From Chloropicon primus (taxonomy: Eukaryota; Chlorophyta; Chloropicophyceae; Chloropicales; Chloropicaceae): 64,000 nucleotides of DNA. The DNA lies in assembly GCA_023205875.1 (NCBI GenBank), contig CP060754.1:682001-746000 (forward strand), read 5' to 3'. The notes below the pieces were generated by a model. That model did no database searches, was not told the origin of the DNA, and saw only the letters and a program-made list of their open reading frames with translations. The first letter of the stretch is position 1. Every line of letters begins with the position of its first letter. Below, piece by piece: positions 9,231 to 18,175 of the stretch. The position numbers and the translations under genes were made by a program.

Positions 9231-10655
9231 ATGAAGAGTTGGATCGCAATCGCACTGGCGGTGGCTTGCCTCGCGGGCGTTGCGCGTGCGGTGCAGCACG
9301 GGGACGAGAAACACGGGCAGGCCCGCGGGGGGTACTTCTTTGCGTTCACGAACGGTGACTGCACTGCGGATTACAGCTCGGGCACGACGTCGTGCGGGGG
9401 TGGCCCGAGGCCCGCGATCGACGTCGTGGACCCGGCCTCCATGGAGGTTGTTGCGAGCGTGCCGATCACCACGGAGTACGGCCCCGTGGTCTGGAGCGAC
9501 GCTGTGTACATGGAAGCCTGCGACGACGACGGGTACAAGGGCTACGTGATCGCGAACGAGAGGGGCAGCAGGATCGTTGTGATCGATGCCGCGAAGGCTA
9601 TCGCGGGGGACGGGGCCGAGGCCATCATCACGACCCTGCCCATGGGCTCCCGCCCCGTGCACTCCTACGCCATCCCCCACATCGAGGGGGAGGGGAACGT
9701 GGGGGAGTTCTGGTCCCACAGCGACGGGGACGGCCACTTTGACGTCGTCAAGGTCGGGAACTGGGACGACTTGCACGTCCCTGAGGTGACCGCCCACGTC
9801 GAGACCCCCGGCCACGGCAAGCTGCTGTGGGACTCCGACCTGTGGCCCTACGGCTACGCCTCGAACACCAACGAGGGCTACCTCTACGAGATCGACATGA
9901 GGAACTACAACATGACGAGGCATCTCAAGTTCACGACGCACGGTGAGAACCCGGACGCCCACTGCAAGGGCACGCACGGCTTGGCCTACTCCAAGGAGAA
10001 CAAGCACATTTACGCGACCTGCTCCGGGAACACCACCGTCGGTGGAGAGAACGGCCTGGTGGAGGTGAACGTCGAGGGGGACGAGCTCGTCCTGGTGAAG
10101 AAGCACACGGACGCCAGGGGGGGTCAGGTCTACGAGTCTAGCGACGGGAAGTGGATCGTGGACATCGACAAGAGCAACGACGAGGTCGTGTTCCTGGAGG
10201 CCAACGAGCCGGGAGAGGTCTCGTCCATCTCCCACGTGATCGAGGCCTCCGCGGACCACTGCGCGCTGGATGACCAGTCCAATTGCGGTGGCATGCCCGA
10301 CAAGGTTGCTTTCTACGACATGCCCGACGGCTCCGTGAACTTCTTCTTCAGCTTCACGAGCCCGAACGACAAGAAGGGCAACGATGGGGTCGGCTACATC
10401 AACTCGAAGGATCTCGGAACGCAAAAGATCTTGAAGAACGTCAAGGGGGGGTCCGGCGCCAGCAAGTACCGCTCCATCTACACTGGGGGCGACCACGTTG
10501 CGACGATCATGTCCTTTCCCCACGACGGCCTCATGATCGTGGACGGGGAGACCGGGGAATTGGCCGGAACTGTGGAGACCAACCAGGGAACCACACGGGT
10601 CATCTACGTTCCCAATGCCCCGACAGGATTCTACTGCAGTGGGTCAAGGAGATAA
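9231..10655 (+). CDS. Secreted repeat protein, probably a beta-propeller
   Basis: Single exon, 474 aa. The ATG at 9231 opens a clear signal peptide (MKSWIAIALAVACLAGVARA, cleavage after ARA). The mature protein has repeating strand-turn units typical of YVTN/YncE-type propellers, such as RIVVIDAAKA, EGYLYEIDMRN, NGLVEVNVEGD and DGLMIVDGETGEL, each 40-60 residues apart. It also has His/Asp-rich loops (HSHSDGDGH-like, NPDAHCKGTHG) that could bind metal. There are ten or more Cys and two N-glycosylation sites (NMT, NTT). It probably goes through the ER to the cell surface or a vacuole. No catalytic motif was recognised. Codon use is extremely GC-biased, suggesting high expression. Confidence 0.8.
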   Translation: MKSWIAIALAVACLAGVARAVQHGDEKHGQARGGYFFAFTNGDCTADYSSGTTSCGGGPRPAIDVVDPASMEVVASVPITTEYGPVVWSDAVYMEACDDDGYKGYVIANERGSRIVVIDAAKAIAGDGAEAIITTLPMGSRPVHSYAIPHIEGEGNVGEFWSHSDGDGHFDVVKVGNWDDLHVPEVTAHVETPGHGKLLWDSDLWPYGYASNTNEGYLYEIDMRNYNMTRHLKFTTHGENPDAHCKGTHGLAYSKENKHIYATCSGNTTVGGENGLVEVNVEGDELVLVKKHTDARGGQVYESSDGKWIVDIDKSNDEVVFLEANEPGEVSSISHVIEASADHCALDDQSNCGGMPDKVAFYDMPDGSVNFFFSFTSPNDKKGNDGVGYINSKDLGTQKILKNVKGGSGASKYRSIYTGGDHVATIMSFPHDGLMIVDGETGELAGTVETNQGTTRVIYVPNAPTGFYCSGSRR

Positions 10656-10974
10656 AAAAATTTTGGAACAAGAATTGCATGAATTTTACCGTCCGTCGCG
10701 TCCCTCCCTCCCACGAGCAGCGAGGCAGCCACCGCAAGCTCTCGACAAGTTCTAGTTTCGTGTCTCTGGATGCCCAATCTCCATCAGTCCCAGTCCGTCG
10801 CCTTTGGCCGTCCGTTTCCAAGCCGCCCAAAGCGTTATCCTCCATCCATGAAAACTAAAACAAAACGCAAAACGCAAAACGCAGACCGAGAGGGGGAGCT
10901 TGAGGGGTTGTTGTCGACAACTGCGTGAAGCTCGAGAGGGGGATGGGGGAGTGCCGCCAGGGCTCTTAGTGGGG
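10656..10974. other. Intergenic between the secreted-protein gene and KU80
   Basis: 319 bp. It contains a short A-rich repeat (AAAACGCAAAACGCAAAACGC, 10862-10882) but no gene that can be supported. Confidence 0.35.
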
Positions 10975-12594
10975 ATGGCTCCCAGGTCTAAGAGCGTCGT
11001 GCTGTGCGCAGATGTCGGTCGGACGCTCAGCGACGACCAGGTGCAGGAGGTGTTGCGCATAGCGAGAGCGATCTTGCTCAACCTGGTGTTGTACGGTGGG
11101 AAGAACGACTCGGTCTCCTTGGTTCTCTTCGGCGCGACGGAGACGCGGAATGCGTTGCACGAGGAGATGGTGGCCGACGGCCAGGAGGACCAGTACGTGG
11201 ACATCGTCGTGCTGCAAGATCTGACGGTAGTCGACAGCGACGTCCTCAGAGTTCTGAGCAGCGAGGAGGGTGGTCGTTGGTCAGGCGGGCGCAGCGACCA
11301 CTTGGACGTCCTCACGGTGGCTTACGACATTCTGTGCAAGGACAGTGTCAAGGCCAAGTCGTCGAAGATCGTCATGGTGTCCGACTTCAAGGGCGAAATC
11401 AAGGCGTTGGACGAGAACTTCGTGGGTGAGGTGGTCCGGGGGATCAAGGAGAAGGAGTGCGAGCTGGAGCTCGTCACGCTCTCTCCGATCACGCCGCATT
11501 CCCTGCATCCGGACGAGACAAAGAGCCTGGTGCTCCACCTCAGGGAAACGGTGGCGTCTCTGGACTGCGCCTCGGACGTGGAGGACTACGCGAGCTTGAG
11601 GGGAATGAAGACCACGAATCCGGCGACCACGAAGCACTCCTTCAGCATTGGGAGTCTCGAGATCCCCGTGAACGTGTACAAGAAGGTCAGGAAGGACACC
11701 ATGTCGGCAAACCTTCGAGTTTCCAACTATTACAAGGACGAGAAGGGTCAGGTCCGACCCTTGAAGAGGGAGACGGAGTACGCGAAGAAGGATGATCCCA
11801 GCGACGAGGTGGTGACGGGGAAGGTTCAGGCCTTTCCTTACGGCAAGGACTTGATACCCGTGGACGACTCCGCGCGGAATTACTTGACGCACCACGAAGA
11901 CAAGTCCTTTCGTTTGGTCGGGTTCCACGAGCGGGGGGAATTCCCTCGGCACTTGTTTTTGGGGGAGGCTTCCGTCGTTCTCGGGGAGGCGAAGAATCCT
12001 GGCTCCCAGCAGGCGGTGTCTGCTCTGGCGAGGGCGCTGGAGGAAGAGGACCAAGTGGGCGTGGTGAGGTGCGTGGCCAGATCCAACTCGGACCCCTACC
12101 TCGGGGCCTTGCTCCCGTGCGTGAGCCAGGAGAAGGACATACCAGACCACCTCGTGCTGTGCATGCTGCCCTTTGCGGAGGACATTCGAGAATACCAGTT
12201 CGCTTCCCTGAACGCGGCCGAGAAATGGATTCCCTCCGAGGAGGAGTTGAACCTCGCAGAAGACATCATCAGGGAGATGAGTCTGGTGGACGACAAGAGG
12301 GAAGACGGCGGGGCGATCGAGCGCGTCGTGCCGCACGAACTGGCGAATCCCAAGATACTGAACATGAACGAGTTCATCGCGGAGAAGCTGTCGGGGGTCA
12401 GCAGCAGCCACATGCACGGCTCCACGAAGGCGAACTACCTCAGAGTTCTCTCGGGTCCATCGGAGAGAATCCTGGCGCGGGCGGGACCCTCTCTGGCGAA
12501 GCTGGCGCAGATGGCGGACGCCACGAGGACGACGACGGCCAAGAAGGAGGAGAAGGTGAAGAAGGAGGAGGTCGAGATGAAGAAAGAAATTTAG
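10975..12594 (+). CDS. KU80: KU80 DNA-end-binding protein (compact form)
   Basis: Single exon, 539 aa from the ATG at 10975. The N-terminal von Willebrand-like domain (residues ~8-210) begins KSVVLCADVGRTLSD and contains DHLDVLTVAYDIL and KIVMVSDFKGEI. The Ku core beta-barrel and bridge follow (about 220-450), with KDLIPVDDS, KSFRLVGFHERGEFPRHLF and LVLCMLPFAEDIREYQF. KU80 pairs with KU70 to ring DNA ends for non-homologous end joining and telomere protection in the nucleus. The protein ends soon after the C-terminal arm with a Lys/Glu tail and lacks the extra C-terminal domain that gives plant and animal KU80 about 680-730 residues. Confidence 0.92.
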   Translation: MAPRSKSVVLCADVGRTLSDDQVQEVLRIARAILLNLVLYGGKNDSVSLVLFGATETRNALHEEMVADGQEDQYVDIVVLQDLTVVDSDVLRVLSSEEGGRWSGGRSDHLDVLTVAYDILCKDSVKAKSSKIVMVSDFKGEIKALDENFVGEVVRGIKEKECELELVTLSPITPHSLHPDETKSLVLHLRETVASLDCASDVEDYASLRGMKTTNPATTKHSFSIGSLEIPVNVYKKVRKDTMSANLRVSNYYKDEKGQVRPLKRETEYAKKDDPSDEVVTGKVQAFPYGKDLIPVDDSARNYLTHHEDKSFRLVGFHERGEFPRHLFLGEASVVLGEAKNPGSQQAVSALARALEEEDQVGVVRCVARSNSDPYLGALLPCVSQEKDIPDHLVLCMLPFAEDIREYQFASLNAAEKWIPSEEELNLAEDIIREMSLVDDKREDGGAIERVVPHELANPKILNMNEFIAEKLSGVSSSHMHGSTKANYLRVLSGPSERILARAGPSLAKLAQMADATRTTTAKKEEKVKKEEVEMKKEI

Positions 12595-12633
12595 TAACAC
12601 GCGTGTATTTGAACCGTACTAAAAAAATTGCTT

Positions 12634-13323
12634 TTACTTTTTGCATCCCACGTCGATTCGGCTGTCCCCCTTCAAAGTGGGGTTGGCGCAGAGGTTCTTG
12701 ACGTCCTGGACCGAGATCAGCGCGTCCTCGAAGACCGCGTCCGTGACATCGGCCCCCTCCCAGTCGATTCCCGTGATCACGGCGTTGACGAAGTTCACCC
12801 CACGCAAGTTCGCGTTCTTGAACTCGACCCTGTCCAAAACGGAGTTCGTCAGATTCGCGCCCTCGAAGTTCGCCCCCACCGCGTACGCCTTGGACATGAC
12901 CACCTCGACCATGTTCGCCTTCGAGAAGTTGGCGTCGCTGATCAGGGCGCCGGGGAGCGATATGCCCTTCAAATCGGCCCCCTGAAGATCGCAGAACCTC
13001 AGGTCCAGCAGCTTGTCGGAGAGCCCGTTCGCCATGCCCAAGGTGTTCCCGACGTAAGCGCTCTCGCACCGCGTCGGGTCGCGGGTGTCCAGCGGCGGAA
13101 GCCTCGTCTCCGCGACGGCCTGGGGCGCGAAGGCCGAGGAAGTGACCGCGATCGCGGCGCAGGCCGCGCACGCGGACTCCTTCATCTTGCCGATGATGTC
13201 CGTCCTCCTCGACGTACCAGTACCAGTAGTCTCCTCCCTCCGCTCCGCCTGCCTCGCCACGCTCCTCCTCCCCGCCCCCACCCCTCCCTTCACGACACTC
13301 GCTCCCCTCGTCACCACCACCAT
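12634..13323 (-). CDS. Thylakoid-lumen pentapeptide-repeat protein
   Basis: Single exon, 229 aa from the ATG at 13323. The first ~45 residues are Arg/Ser/Thr/Gly-rich like a plastid transit peptide. A hydrophobic Ala-rich segment ending AFAPQAVAE matches a lumenal targeting signal with an AxA-type cleavage site. Pentapeptide repeats A(D/N)(L/F)xx fill about residues 108-205 (for example LQGADLKGISLPGALISDANFSK, given here in part, and ANLRGVNFVNA), forming a right-handed quadrilateral helix. Plant relatives are lumenal TL15/TL17-type proteins of unknown function. It is head-to-head with PPOX, another plastid gene, across 269 bp. Confidence 0.88.
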   Translation of the reverse strand: MVVVTRGASVVKGGVGAGRRSVARQAERREETTGTGTSRRTDIIGKMKESACAACAAIAVTSSAFAPQAVAETRLPPLDTRDPTRCESAYVGNTLGMANGLSDKLLDLRFCDLQGADLKGISLPGALISDANFSKANMVEVVMSKAYAVGANFEGANLTNSVLDRVEFKNANLRGVNFVNAVITGIDWEGADVTDAVFEDALISVQDVKNLCANPTLKGDSRIDVGCKK

Positions 13324-13592
13324 GCTGCCTCTCTCCTCGTGCCCCTCTCTCTCTCTCTCTCCTCGCACCCCCCTGCGCGCGCGACACCCACCGGGATGTT
13401 TACCCCTCTCTCTCCGCCACAAGCTTCGCTGACGTCCACGACCTCTTGACGGTCGAGGGATGGGATCGCCTGCAGGGAGGATCTGAAAAAAAAGTTTGGA
13501 TAAGGAAAGAGTCCTGTGTCGTCCAGTGAGCGGCGAGAGCTTCTGGGTTTGTTGTTGTTGGGACCTCGGCGTGCGTGTTTTCGAGAGGGAGG

Positions 13593-15320
13593 ATGACGGG
13601 CGGGGGAGGGAGAGTTTTATTGGGGAGGGGGAACGCCGCGGTTCCGCGCCGGGCGGGAAATGCCGTTCGAAGAAGGGCGGAGAGGGGACCGGGAGGGAGG
13701 ACCGGGGGGAGGAGCATCAATACGGTGTCCCTTGCCCGCCAGGGCCCGCGAGTGAGGTCGCTCGCGGAGGAGAGGTCGGAGGAGCCGATAAGCGGCGGGG
13801 ACGTGAGCGAATTCGGCGAGGAGCAGGACGTGGTCCTGGTCGGGGCGGGGATCACGGGACTCTGCGCTGCCCTGGCGCTCCGGGATGTTCACGGCGAGGA
13901 CGTGAAGAGCTTTCTGGTCACGGAGACGAGGGACGTCGTGGGGGGGAACGTGATCACCAAGGAGAAGGACGGGTACATCTGGGAGGAGGGCCCGAACAGC
14001 TTCCAGCCCAACGACTTCGTTCTCAAGGCGGCCCTCGACGCGGGCTGCGCGGACGAGCTCGTGTTCGGGGACCCCACGGCCTCCAGGTACGTCTTCTGGG
14101 AGGGCGAGCTGAGGAAGGTGCCCTCCGGGCCGGACGCGGTCACGAACAATCTGCTGAGCCTGTGGGGCAAGATTCGCGCCGGGCTCGGCGCCGTGGGCCT
14201 GCTCAAGGAGCCTGCCCCGGACACGGAGGAGACGGTCGAGCAGTTCATCAGGAGGAACCTCGGGGACGAGGTCTTCTACCGGCTCATCGAGCCGTTCTGC
14301 TCGGGCGTGTACGCCGGGGACCCTACGAAGCTCAGCATGAAGGCGGCCTTCGGCAAGATTTGGATCCTGGAGAAGAACGGCGGCTCGCTGGTGGGCGGGG
14401 CTTTGAACCTGATCAAGGAGAAGAAGGACAACCCCCCCCCGCCGAGGGACCCGAACCTCCCCAACCCCCCAAAGGGCCAGACGGTGGGGTCCTTCAGGAA
14501 GGGCCTCCAGACTCTGCCGAACGCGATCGGGGCGACCCTTGGCAACAAGGTCAGGCTGAGCTGGACGCTGAAGGACATCGACAGGGAGAGCGGCAAGTAC
14601 AAGCTCACGTACACCACCCCCGAGGGCCCCGTGTGCGTCCGCGCCAAGTCTGTCGTCTTCACCACCCCGTCCTACGTGGCCGCCCAGCTCCTGAGGAGGG
14701 AGATACCGGACGCGCACTCCCAGCTGAACAGTTTCTTCTACCCCCCGGTCGGGTCGGTCGTTCTTTCTTACCCCAAAACGGCCATTAGGGACGAGATGTA
14801 CGGTCCAGATGGAAGGATAAACGCGTTCGGGCAGCTCCACCCCCGCACTCAGGGAATCACGACATTGGGAACGATCTACAGCTCGAGCCTCTTCCCGGGA
14901 AGGTGCCCGGACGGCGAGTTCTTGCTGTCCAGTTACATTGGAGGAACCTTGAACCAAGGGATCCTGGACCAAACGGAGGAGGAGCTTGCGGCGCAGGTGG
15001 ACAAGGATTTGAGGACCATGCTCCTCAAGCCGAACGCTCCCAAGCCGAAGACGGTCGGTGTTCGAGTGTGGCAGAAGGCCATCCCCCAGTTCTACTTGGG
15101 CCACATGGAGGCTCTCGACGCGGCGAACGAGGCCGCTGTGGAGGCGGGCTACGAGGGGATGTTCCTCAGCGGCAACTACAACAGCGGCGTTGCTCTCGGA
15201 AAGTGCGTGGAAGGGGCCTACAAGGTCGCTGACGACGTGGCCGAGTACTGCAGGGAGCTGGCCTCCATGTCTGCGCCTGCCGCCCCAGCCTCAAGCGAGG
15301 AAGAGAGCTTTTTTGTCTGA
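13593..15320 (+). CDS. PPOX: Protoporphyrinogen IX oxidase, plastid
   Basis: Single exon, 575 aa. It converts protoporphyrinogen IX to protoporphyrin IX with FAD and O2, the last step shared by haem and chlorophyll synthesis, on plastid membranes. Residues 1-~70 are Arg/Gly-rich and look like a transit peptide. The FAD-binding Rossmann signature DVVLVGAGITGLCAALAL starts near residue 78. Other family motifs are EEGPNSFQPND, FCSGVYAGDP, LSMKAAFGKIW and, near the C-terminus, LSGNYNSGVALGKCVEGAY, the second FAD contact. A proline-rich loop (NPPPPRDPNLPNPPKG) is normal for plant-type PPOX. The ATG at 13593 is the first in frame. Confidence 0.96.
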   Translation: MTGGGGRVLLGRGNAAVPRRAGNAVRRRAERGPGGRTGGRSINTVSLARQGPRVRSLAEERSEEPISGGDVSEFGEEQDVVLVGAGITGLCAALALRDVHGEDVKSFLVTETRDVVGGNVITKEKDGYIWEEGPNSFQPNDFVLKAALDAGCADELVFGDPTASRYVFWEGELRKVPSGPDAVTNNLLSLWGKIRAGLGAVGLLKEPAPDTEETVEQFIRRNLGDEVFYRLIEPFCSGVYAGDPTKLSMKAAFGKIWILEKNGGSLVGGALNLIKEKKDNPPPPRDPNLPNPPKGQTVGSFRKGLQTLPNAIGATLGNKVRLSWTLKDIDRESGKYKLTYTTPEGPVCVRAKSVVFTTPSYVAAQLLRREIPDAHSQLNSFFYPPVGSVVLSYPKTAIRDEMYGPDGRINAFGQLHPRTQGITTLGTIYSSSLFPGRCPDGEFLLSSYIGGTLNQGILDQTEEELAAQVDKDLRTMLLKPNAPKPKTVGVRVWQKAIPQFYLGHMEALDAANEAAVEAGYEGMFLSGNYNSGVALGKCVEGAYKVADDVAEYCRELASMSAPAAPASSEEESFFV

Positions 15321-15376
15321 AAAAAATACAATACAACATATTATTAGGTTTGGGATCCTCCTTGAGAACGGGGCAT

Positions 15377-15994
15377 TCACCGCGCTCTCGACGCCGTTAG
15401 CGTCTCCTCCAGCGCACCGAGCTTTCTCTTCTTGTTCTCCAGCCGCAGCAGGACGCTTTTCAGGAGATGCTTTGACACCTCGATCTCCTGCCGAACACAA
15501 CAGAGTCGCGTGGCCTTGTCCACAGGAGTCTGCTCCACCACCTGCTTGTGCCGAGCGCTTACCGATGCGGGGGACCACGTCTTCAGCGCGACCTCGGCGC
15601 TCTTCACGCGATCGATCTCCCGGTACAGGGAGGCGTGCGACCGCACCTGGTGCTTCAGGTCGAGAGCCTCCTCGTGCAGAGTCCGGACCTCCCTCTCGAT
15701 GTCCTTTATCTGGTTTTCGATAAGGGTGACCCTTCGTTGCTCCGACCGCTGGCGAATCAGCTTGGTCCTCAAGAAGGCGTCCCGGTAACGCCCCTTCCAG
15801 CCACACTCTGGGTCCGGTTCGACGTCGAACCCATAGTGCAGCTTGTACAAACGCATCCAAAACCCATCCGTTATGTCGGTCGTTGCTACTTGATGAAACA
15901 ACTTGCAGGTGCAAGCGAGCGTCATAAGCTCCTGCGCTTCGAACCGCGACAGCACCTCGCACAGGACGCTCGTAGGCAGGTCTTCCAGCCTCAT
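15377..15994 (-). CDS. F-box protein with coiled-coil tail
   Basis: Single exon, 205 aa. The F-box is at the very N-terminus (residues 2-48): LEDLPTSVLCEVLSRFEAQELMTLACTCKLFHQVA, quoted in pieces LEDLPTSVL and LACTCKLF, then DGFWMRLYKLHYG. Residues ~85-200 are charged coiled coil with no WD, LRR or Kelch substrate domain. F-box proteins plug into SKP1-CUL1 ubiquitin ligases; here the substrate would have to be recognised by the coil or an adaptor. It is divergent from the GNAT gene across 140 bp and converges on PPOX, with 56 bp between stops. Confidence 0.82.
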   Translation of the reverse strand: MRLEDLPTSVLCEVLSRFEAQELMTLACTCKLFHQVATTDITDGFWMRLYKLHYGFDVEPDPECGWKGRYRDAFLRTKLIRQRSEQRRVTLIENQIKDIEREVRTLHEEALDLKHQVRSHASLYREIDRVKSAEVALKTWSPASVSARHKQVVEQTPVDKATRLCCVRQEIEVSKHLLKSVLLRLENKKRKLGALEETLTASRAR

Positions 15995-16043
15995 CCTCCC
16001 CCCCCCTTCCCCTCACACCATCCCCTTTCCCTCCTCGCCCCCC

Positions 16044-16074
<31 letters not shown>

Positions 16075-16075
16075 C
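16044..16075. repeat. (CTCGTG)n hexanucleotide microsatellite
   Basis: About five copies of CTCGTG lie in the 140-bp divergent spacer between the F-box and GNAT genes. Confidence 0.9.
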
Positions 16076-16134
16076 GTTGCCCTCCCACCCACTGTCAGGA
16101 GGAAGGACACGGAGGGGACGAGGAGGGAAAGGGG

Positions 16135-16833
16135 ATGGTGGAGAGAAGGCCTTACGATGGGGAGGTTTCTCTGACCGTGCTCCCACCCGAGAGGATCGAT
16201 GAGGCGGCGGCGCTGACAGCTGATGCGTTCTCGGGCAGGGATAATGTCTGGCGGGCGGTCTGCGGGGCGGGCACCCCTCAACCCCTCCAGCACCGTTTTC
16301 TGACCTGGCTCTTCAAACGCAATCTGTGGCTGCGGCGGAGCGATGGATGCAATCGAGCGGTCATGGTTGGCGGCGAGTTGGTCTGCAGCTTCATGCTCGT
16401 CCCCCCTTCCATGCAAGACATAAGCTTGTGGGCCATGCTCGTCGCCGGGATTCTGAAGCTCCCGTTCCTCTTCGGTCTCGCGCGGCTCAAGCGGCTCCTG
16501 AGAGCGAAGAGCCTGGAGGAAGGAGCCCTGAACGAATGGGGAAGCGCTTTCCGGGTGGAGCGGATGGTTGTCTCGCCAGCGATGCAAGGGAGAGGTATCG
16601 GAACCCGGGCGCTGCAGCTCGCCGTCGAGGAGGCGGATGCGGCCGGACAGGCGGTAGCCCTTTCGACAAACGAGGAGCGCAACGTGACTTTCTACTCGCG
16701 CCTCGGGTTCGAGGTTGCTCAATCCATGGCCAGGGAGATCGACGGGGAGTCGTATCACGTCTGGCACATGATCAGAAAGCCGAGCTCTGGGACGAGTGTG
16801 TGTATGTGTGAGAGTGTGTGTGTGTGTGTGTGA
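16135..16833 (+). CDS. GNAT-family N-acetyltransferase
   Basis: Single exon, 232 aa from the ATG at 16135. The acetyl-CoA binding core is clear: VERMVVSPAMQGRGIGTRALQLAVEEA (quoted as VERMVVSP and QGRGIGTRAL), the Q/R-x-x-G-x-G/A signature of motif A, followed by ALSTNEERNVTFYSRLGFEV, typical of motif B. A hydrophobic stretch at about 97-112 (LWAMLVAGILKLPFLFG) may be a membrane contact. The substrate is unknown. The last ~14 residues are translated from a GT microsatellite that contains the stop codon, so the tail is probably recent and variable. Confidence 0.85.
   Translation: MVERRPYDGEVSLTVLPPERIDEAAALTADAFSGRDNVWRAVCGAGTPQPLQHRFLTWLFKRNLWLRRSDGCNRAVMVGGELVCSFMLVPPSMQDISLWAMLVAGILKLPFLFGLARLKRLLRAKSLEEGALNEWGSAFRVERMVVSPAMQGRGIGTRALQLAVEEADAAGQAVALSTNEERNVTFYSRLGFEVAQSMAREIDGESYHVWHMIRKPSSGTSVCMCESVCVCV
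16798..16833 (+). repeat. (GT)n microsatellite at the end of the GNAT coding region
   Basis: A run of GTGTGT with minor interruptions encodes the residues SVCMCESVCVCV and supplies the TGA stop. Confidence 0.9.
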
Positions 16834-17037
16834 GTGTTGGTTAAAACCATTCTAAGACTTCAGCCATTCTTTATTTTGTGTCCATTGAAAAGACTTCGAT
16901 CCGTGTCTCCCAGTCTCGCAGGCCATTTCACATCGTCCCCAAGCCGTCCTCCTCCCTCCTCTCTCTCCTCGTTCCCTCAGGATCGCAAATGCCACAACCT
17001 TAAAGGTTGGTGGAGGGTGGTGGGAGCCCCGCCAGCC

Positions 17038-17075
17038 TGCCCGAGAGCGTTACGGGTGCCCGAGAGCGTTACGGG
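17038..17075. repeat. Perfect 19-bp tandem duplication
   Basis: The 19-mer TGCCCGAGAGCGTTACGGG is repeated head-to-tail (17038-17056 and 17057-17075), ending 11 bp before the ATG of the next gene, so it lies in its 5' leader. Confidence 0.9.
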
Positions 17076-17086
17076 AGGTGGTGAAG

Positions 17087-18036
17087 ATGAAGCCCGCGGA
17101 CCTCTTCGCGGTGGTGATGCTGGCGTCGACGCTTGGGTCCGCGTGCGCGGTGGCCGGCAGCGAAGGGAACGAAACTGCGGCCGCGTTCAGGAGTTCTGCC
17201 GAGGAATCTGAGGCTTCCCAGTGCACGACGAGGAGAAACGTGTGTATCTTCGACTTCGATCGTAAGTGTCGCGGGCTTGGTAGTCTCCCTGCTTGCGGAC
17301 TGACTGACGGACGGACGCTCCTCTCCTCTCTTCGTCTCGTCTGTTCCTCGAAGATACCTTGAAGAACGGTTGCTGGTGAGTAGTCTGAGTCTCCAATCAC
17401 CTACGATCGATCTTTTGCTTGCTGACAAACGTTCTCACCACCTGCCATCTGCGCGTTGCAGCTACCACTGCTGCGGCGTGCTCCCCAGAGAAGCCGTGTC
17501 TGCTGTGAACGAGTGCACCGCCAAAGGTTTTGATATCGCGATCGCTTCGGCCAACCTCAACTACAATTTTGTTCGACAGTTCTTAAGGTACGCAGGGCCA
17601 GGGTTTTCCTTCGATCGATCACTGACGCCGTAGAACGCTCCCGCAGCGAAAACTTCCCGCCCGAGCTCACTGACAAGCTGTACACGGAGGCGGTGCAGAC
17701 GGGCCAGTCCTACAAAACAAAGTCTCTCACGGCCGTGCTGCGACACTACGAGCTTGAGTCGAACCCGGAGGTAAGTTCCGCCAAAGATGGACCCGCTAGA
17801 GGCTCCGACGGCCACGCATCGTGAAAGAAACGCCTTGGTTTGTGGAAGCTTTCGAGCCCCTGACTCCTATATACCTAAAGTGCGCAGTGTTTTTTGACGA
17901 TCTCTGGTCGAACAAGAAGTACGCGGACTCTGTCGGCATCCCCTTCGAGAAGGTGAACCCCGATTACGGAGTCTCCATGAGCAACGTTAAGACAGGGATT
18001 GGAAAGGCGAGAGAGAACTGTCGCTGTGGGGTCTGA
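17087..18036 (+). CDS. Secreted HAD-superfamily phosphatase-like protein
   Basis: Five exons (17087-17261, 17354-17375, 17462-17587, 17647-17770, 17881-18036) give 200 aa; introns are 92, 86, 59 and 110 nt. A signal peptide (MKPADLFAVVMLASTLGSACAVA) comes first. HAD motif I, VCIFDFDHTL, is assembled across intron 1; motif II is IAIASANLN; motif IV is CAVFFDDLWSNKKYA. A Lys for motif III may be in SYKTKSL. A cysteine cluster CCYHCC follows motif I, and CRC ends the protein, suggesting disulphides. Exon 2 is only 22 nt. The acceptor of the last intron (CTAAAG) is atypical but is the one I found that keeps the frame and motif IV. It is probably a lumenal or extracellular Mg-dependent phosphatase; substrate unknown. 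Confidence 0.75.
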
Positions 18037-18175
18037 AGCGAGGTGACGACCACGAGAGCGCAGAGGAAGGGGGCGAGCTCGATGAAGATGAATTACATAA
18101 TAACAGGAGTAATCGGATCTCAAGCGAAAACAGCGTCGCTTCCTTCGAGACCCCGCACAGCCCTAGTGACTGCAG

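Noticed and set aside
9141-10523. 460-codon open frame antisense to the secreted-protein gene
   Set aside because: Mirror of GC-biased codons; no start context and Val/Leu/Arg-rich nonsense, whereas the sense frame has a signal peptide and repeat structure.
13617-15104. Long antisense frame over PPOX
   Set aside because: Shadow of a GC-rich gene with complete PPOX motifs on the other strand.
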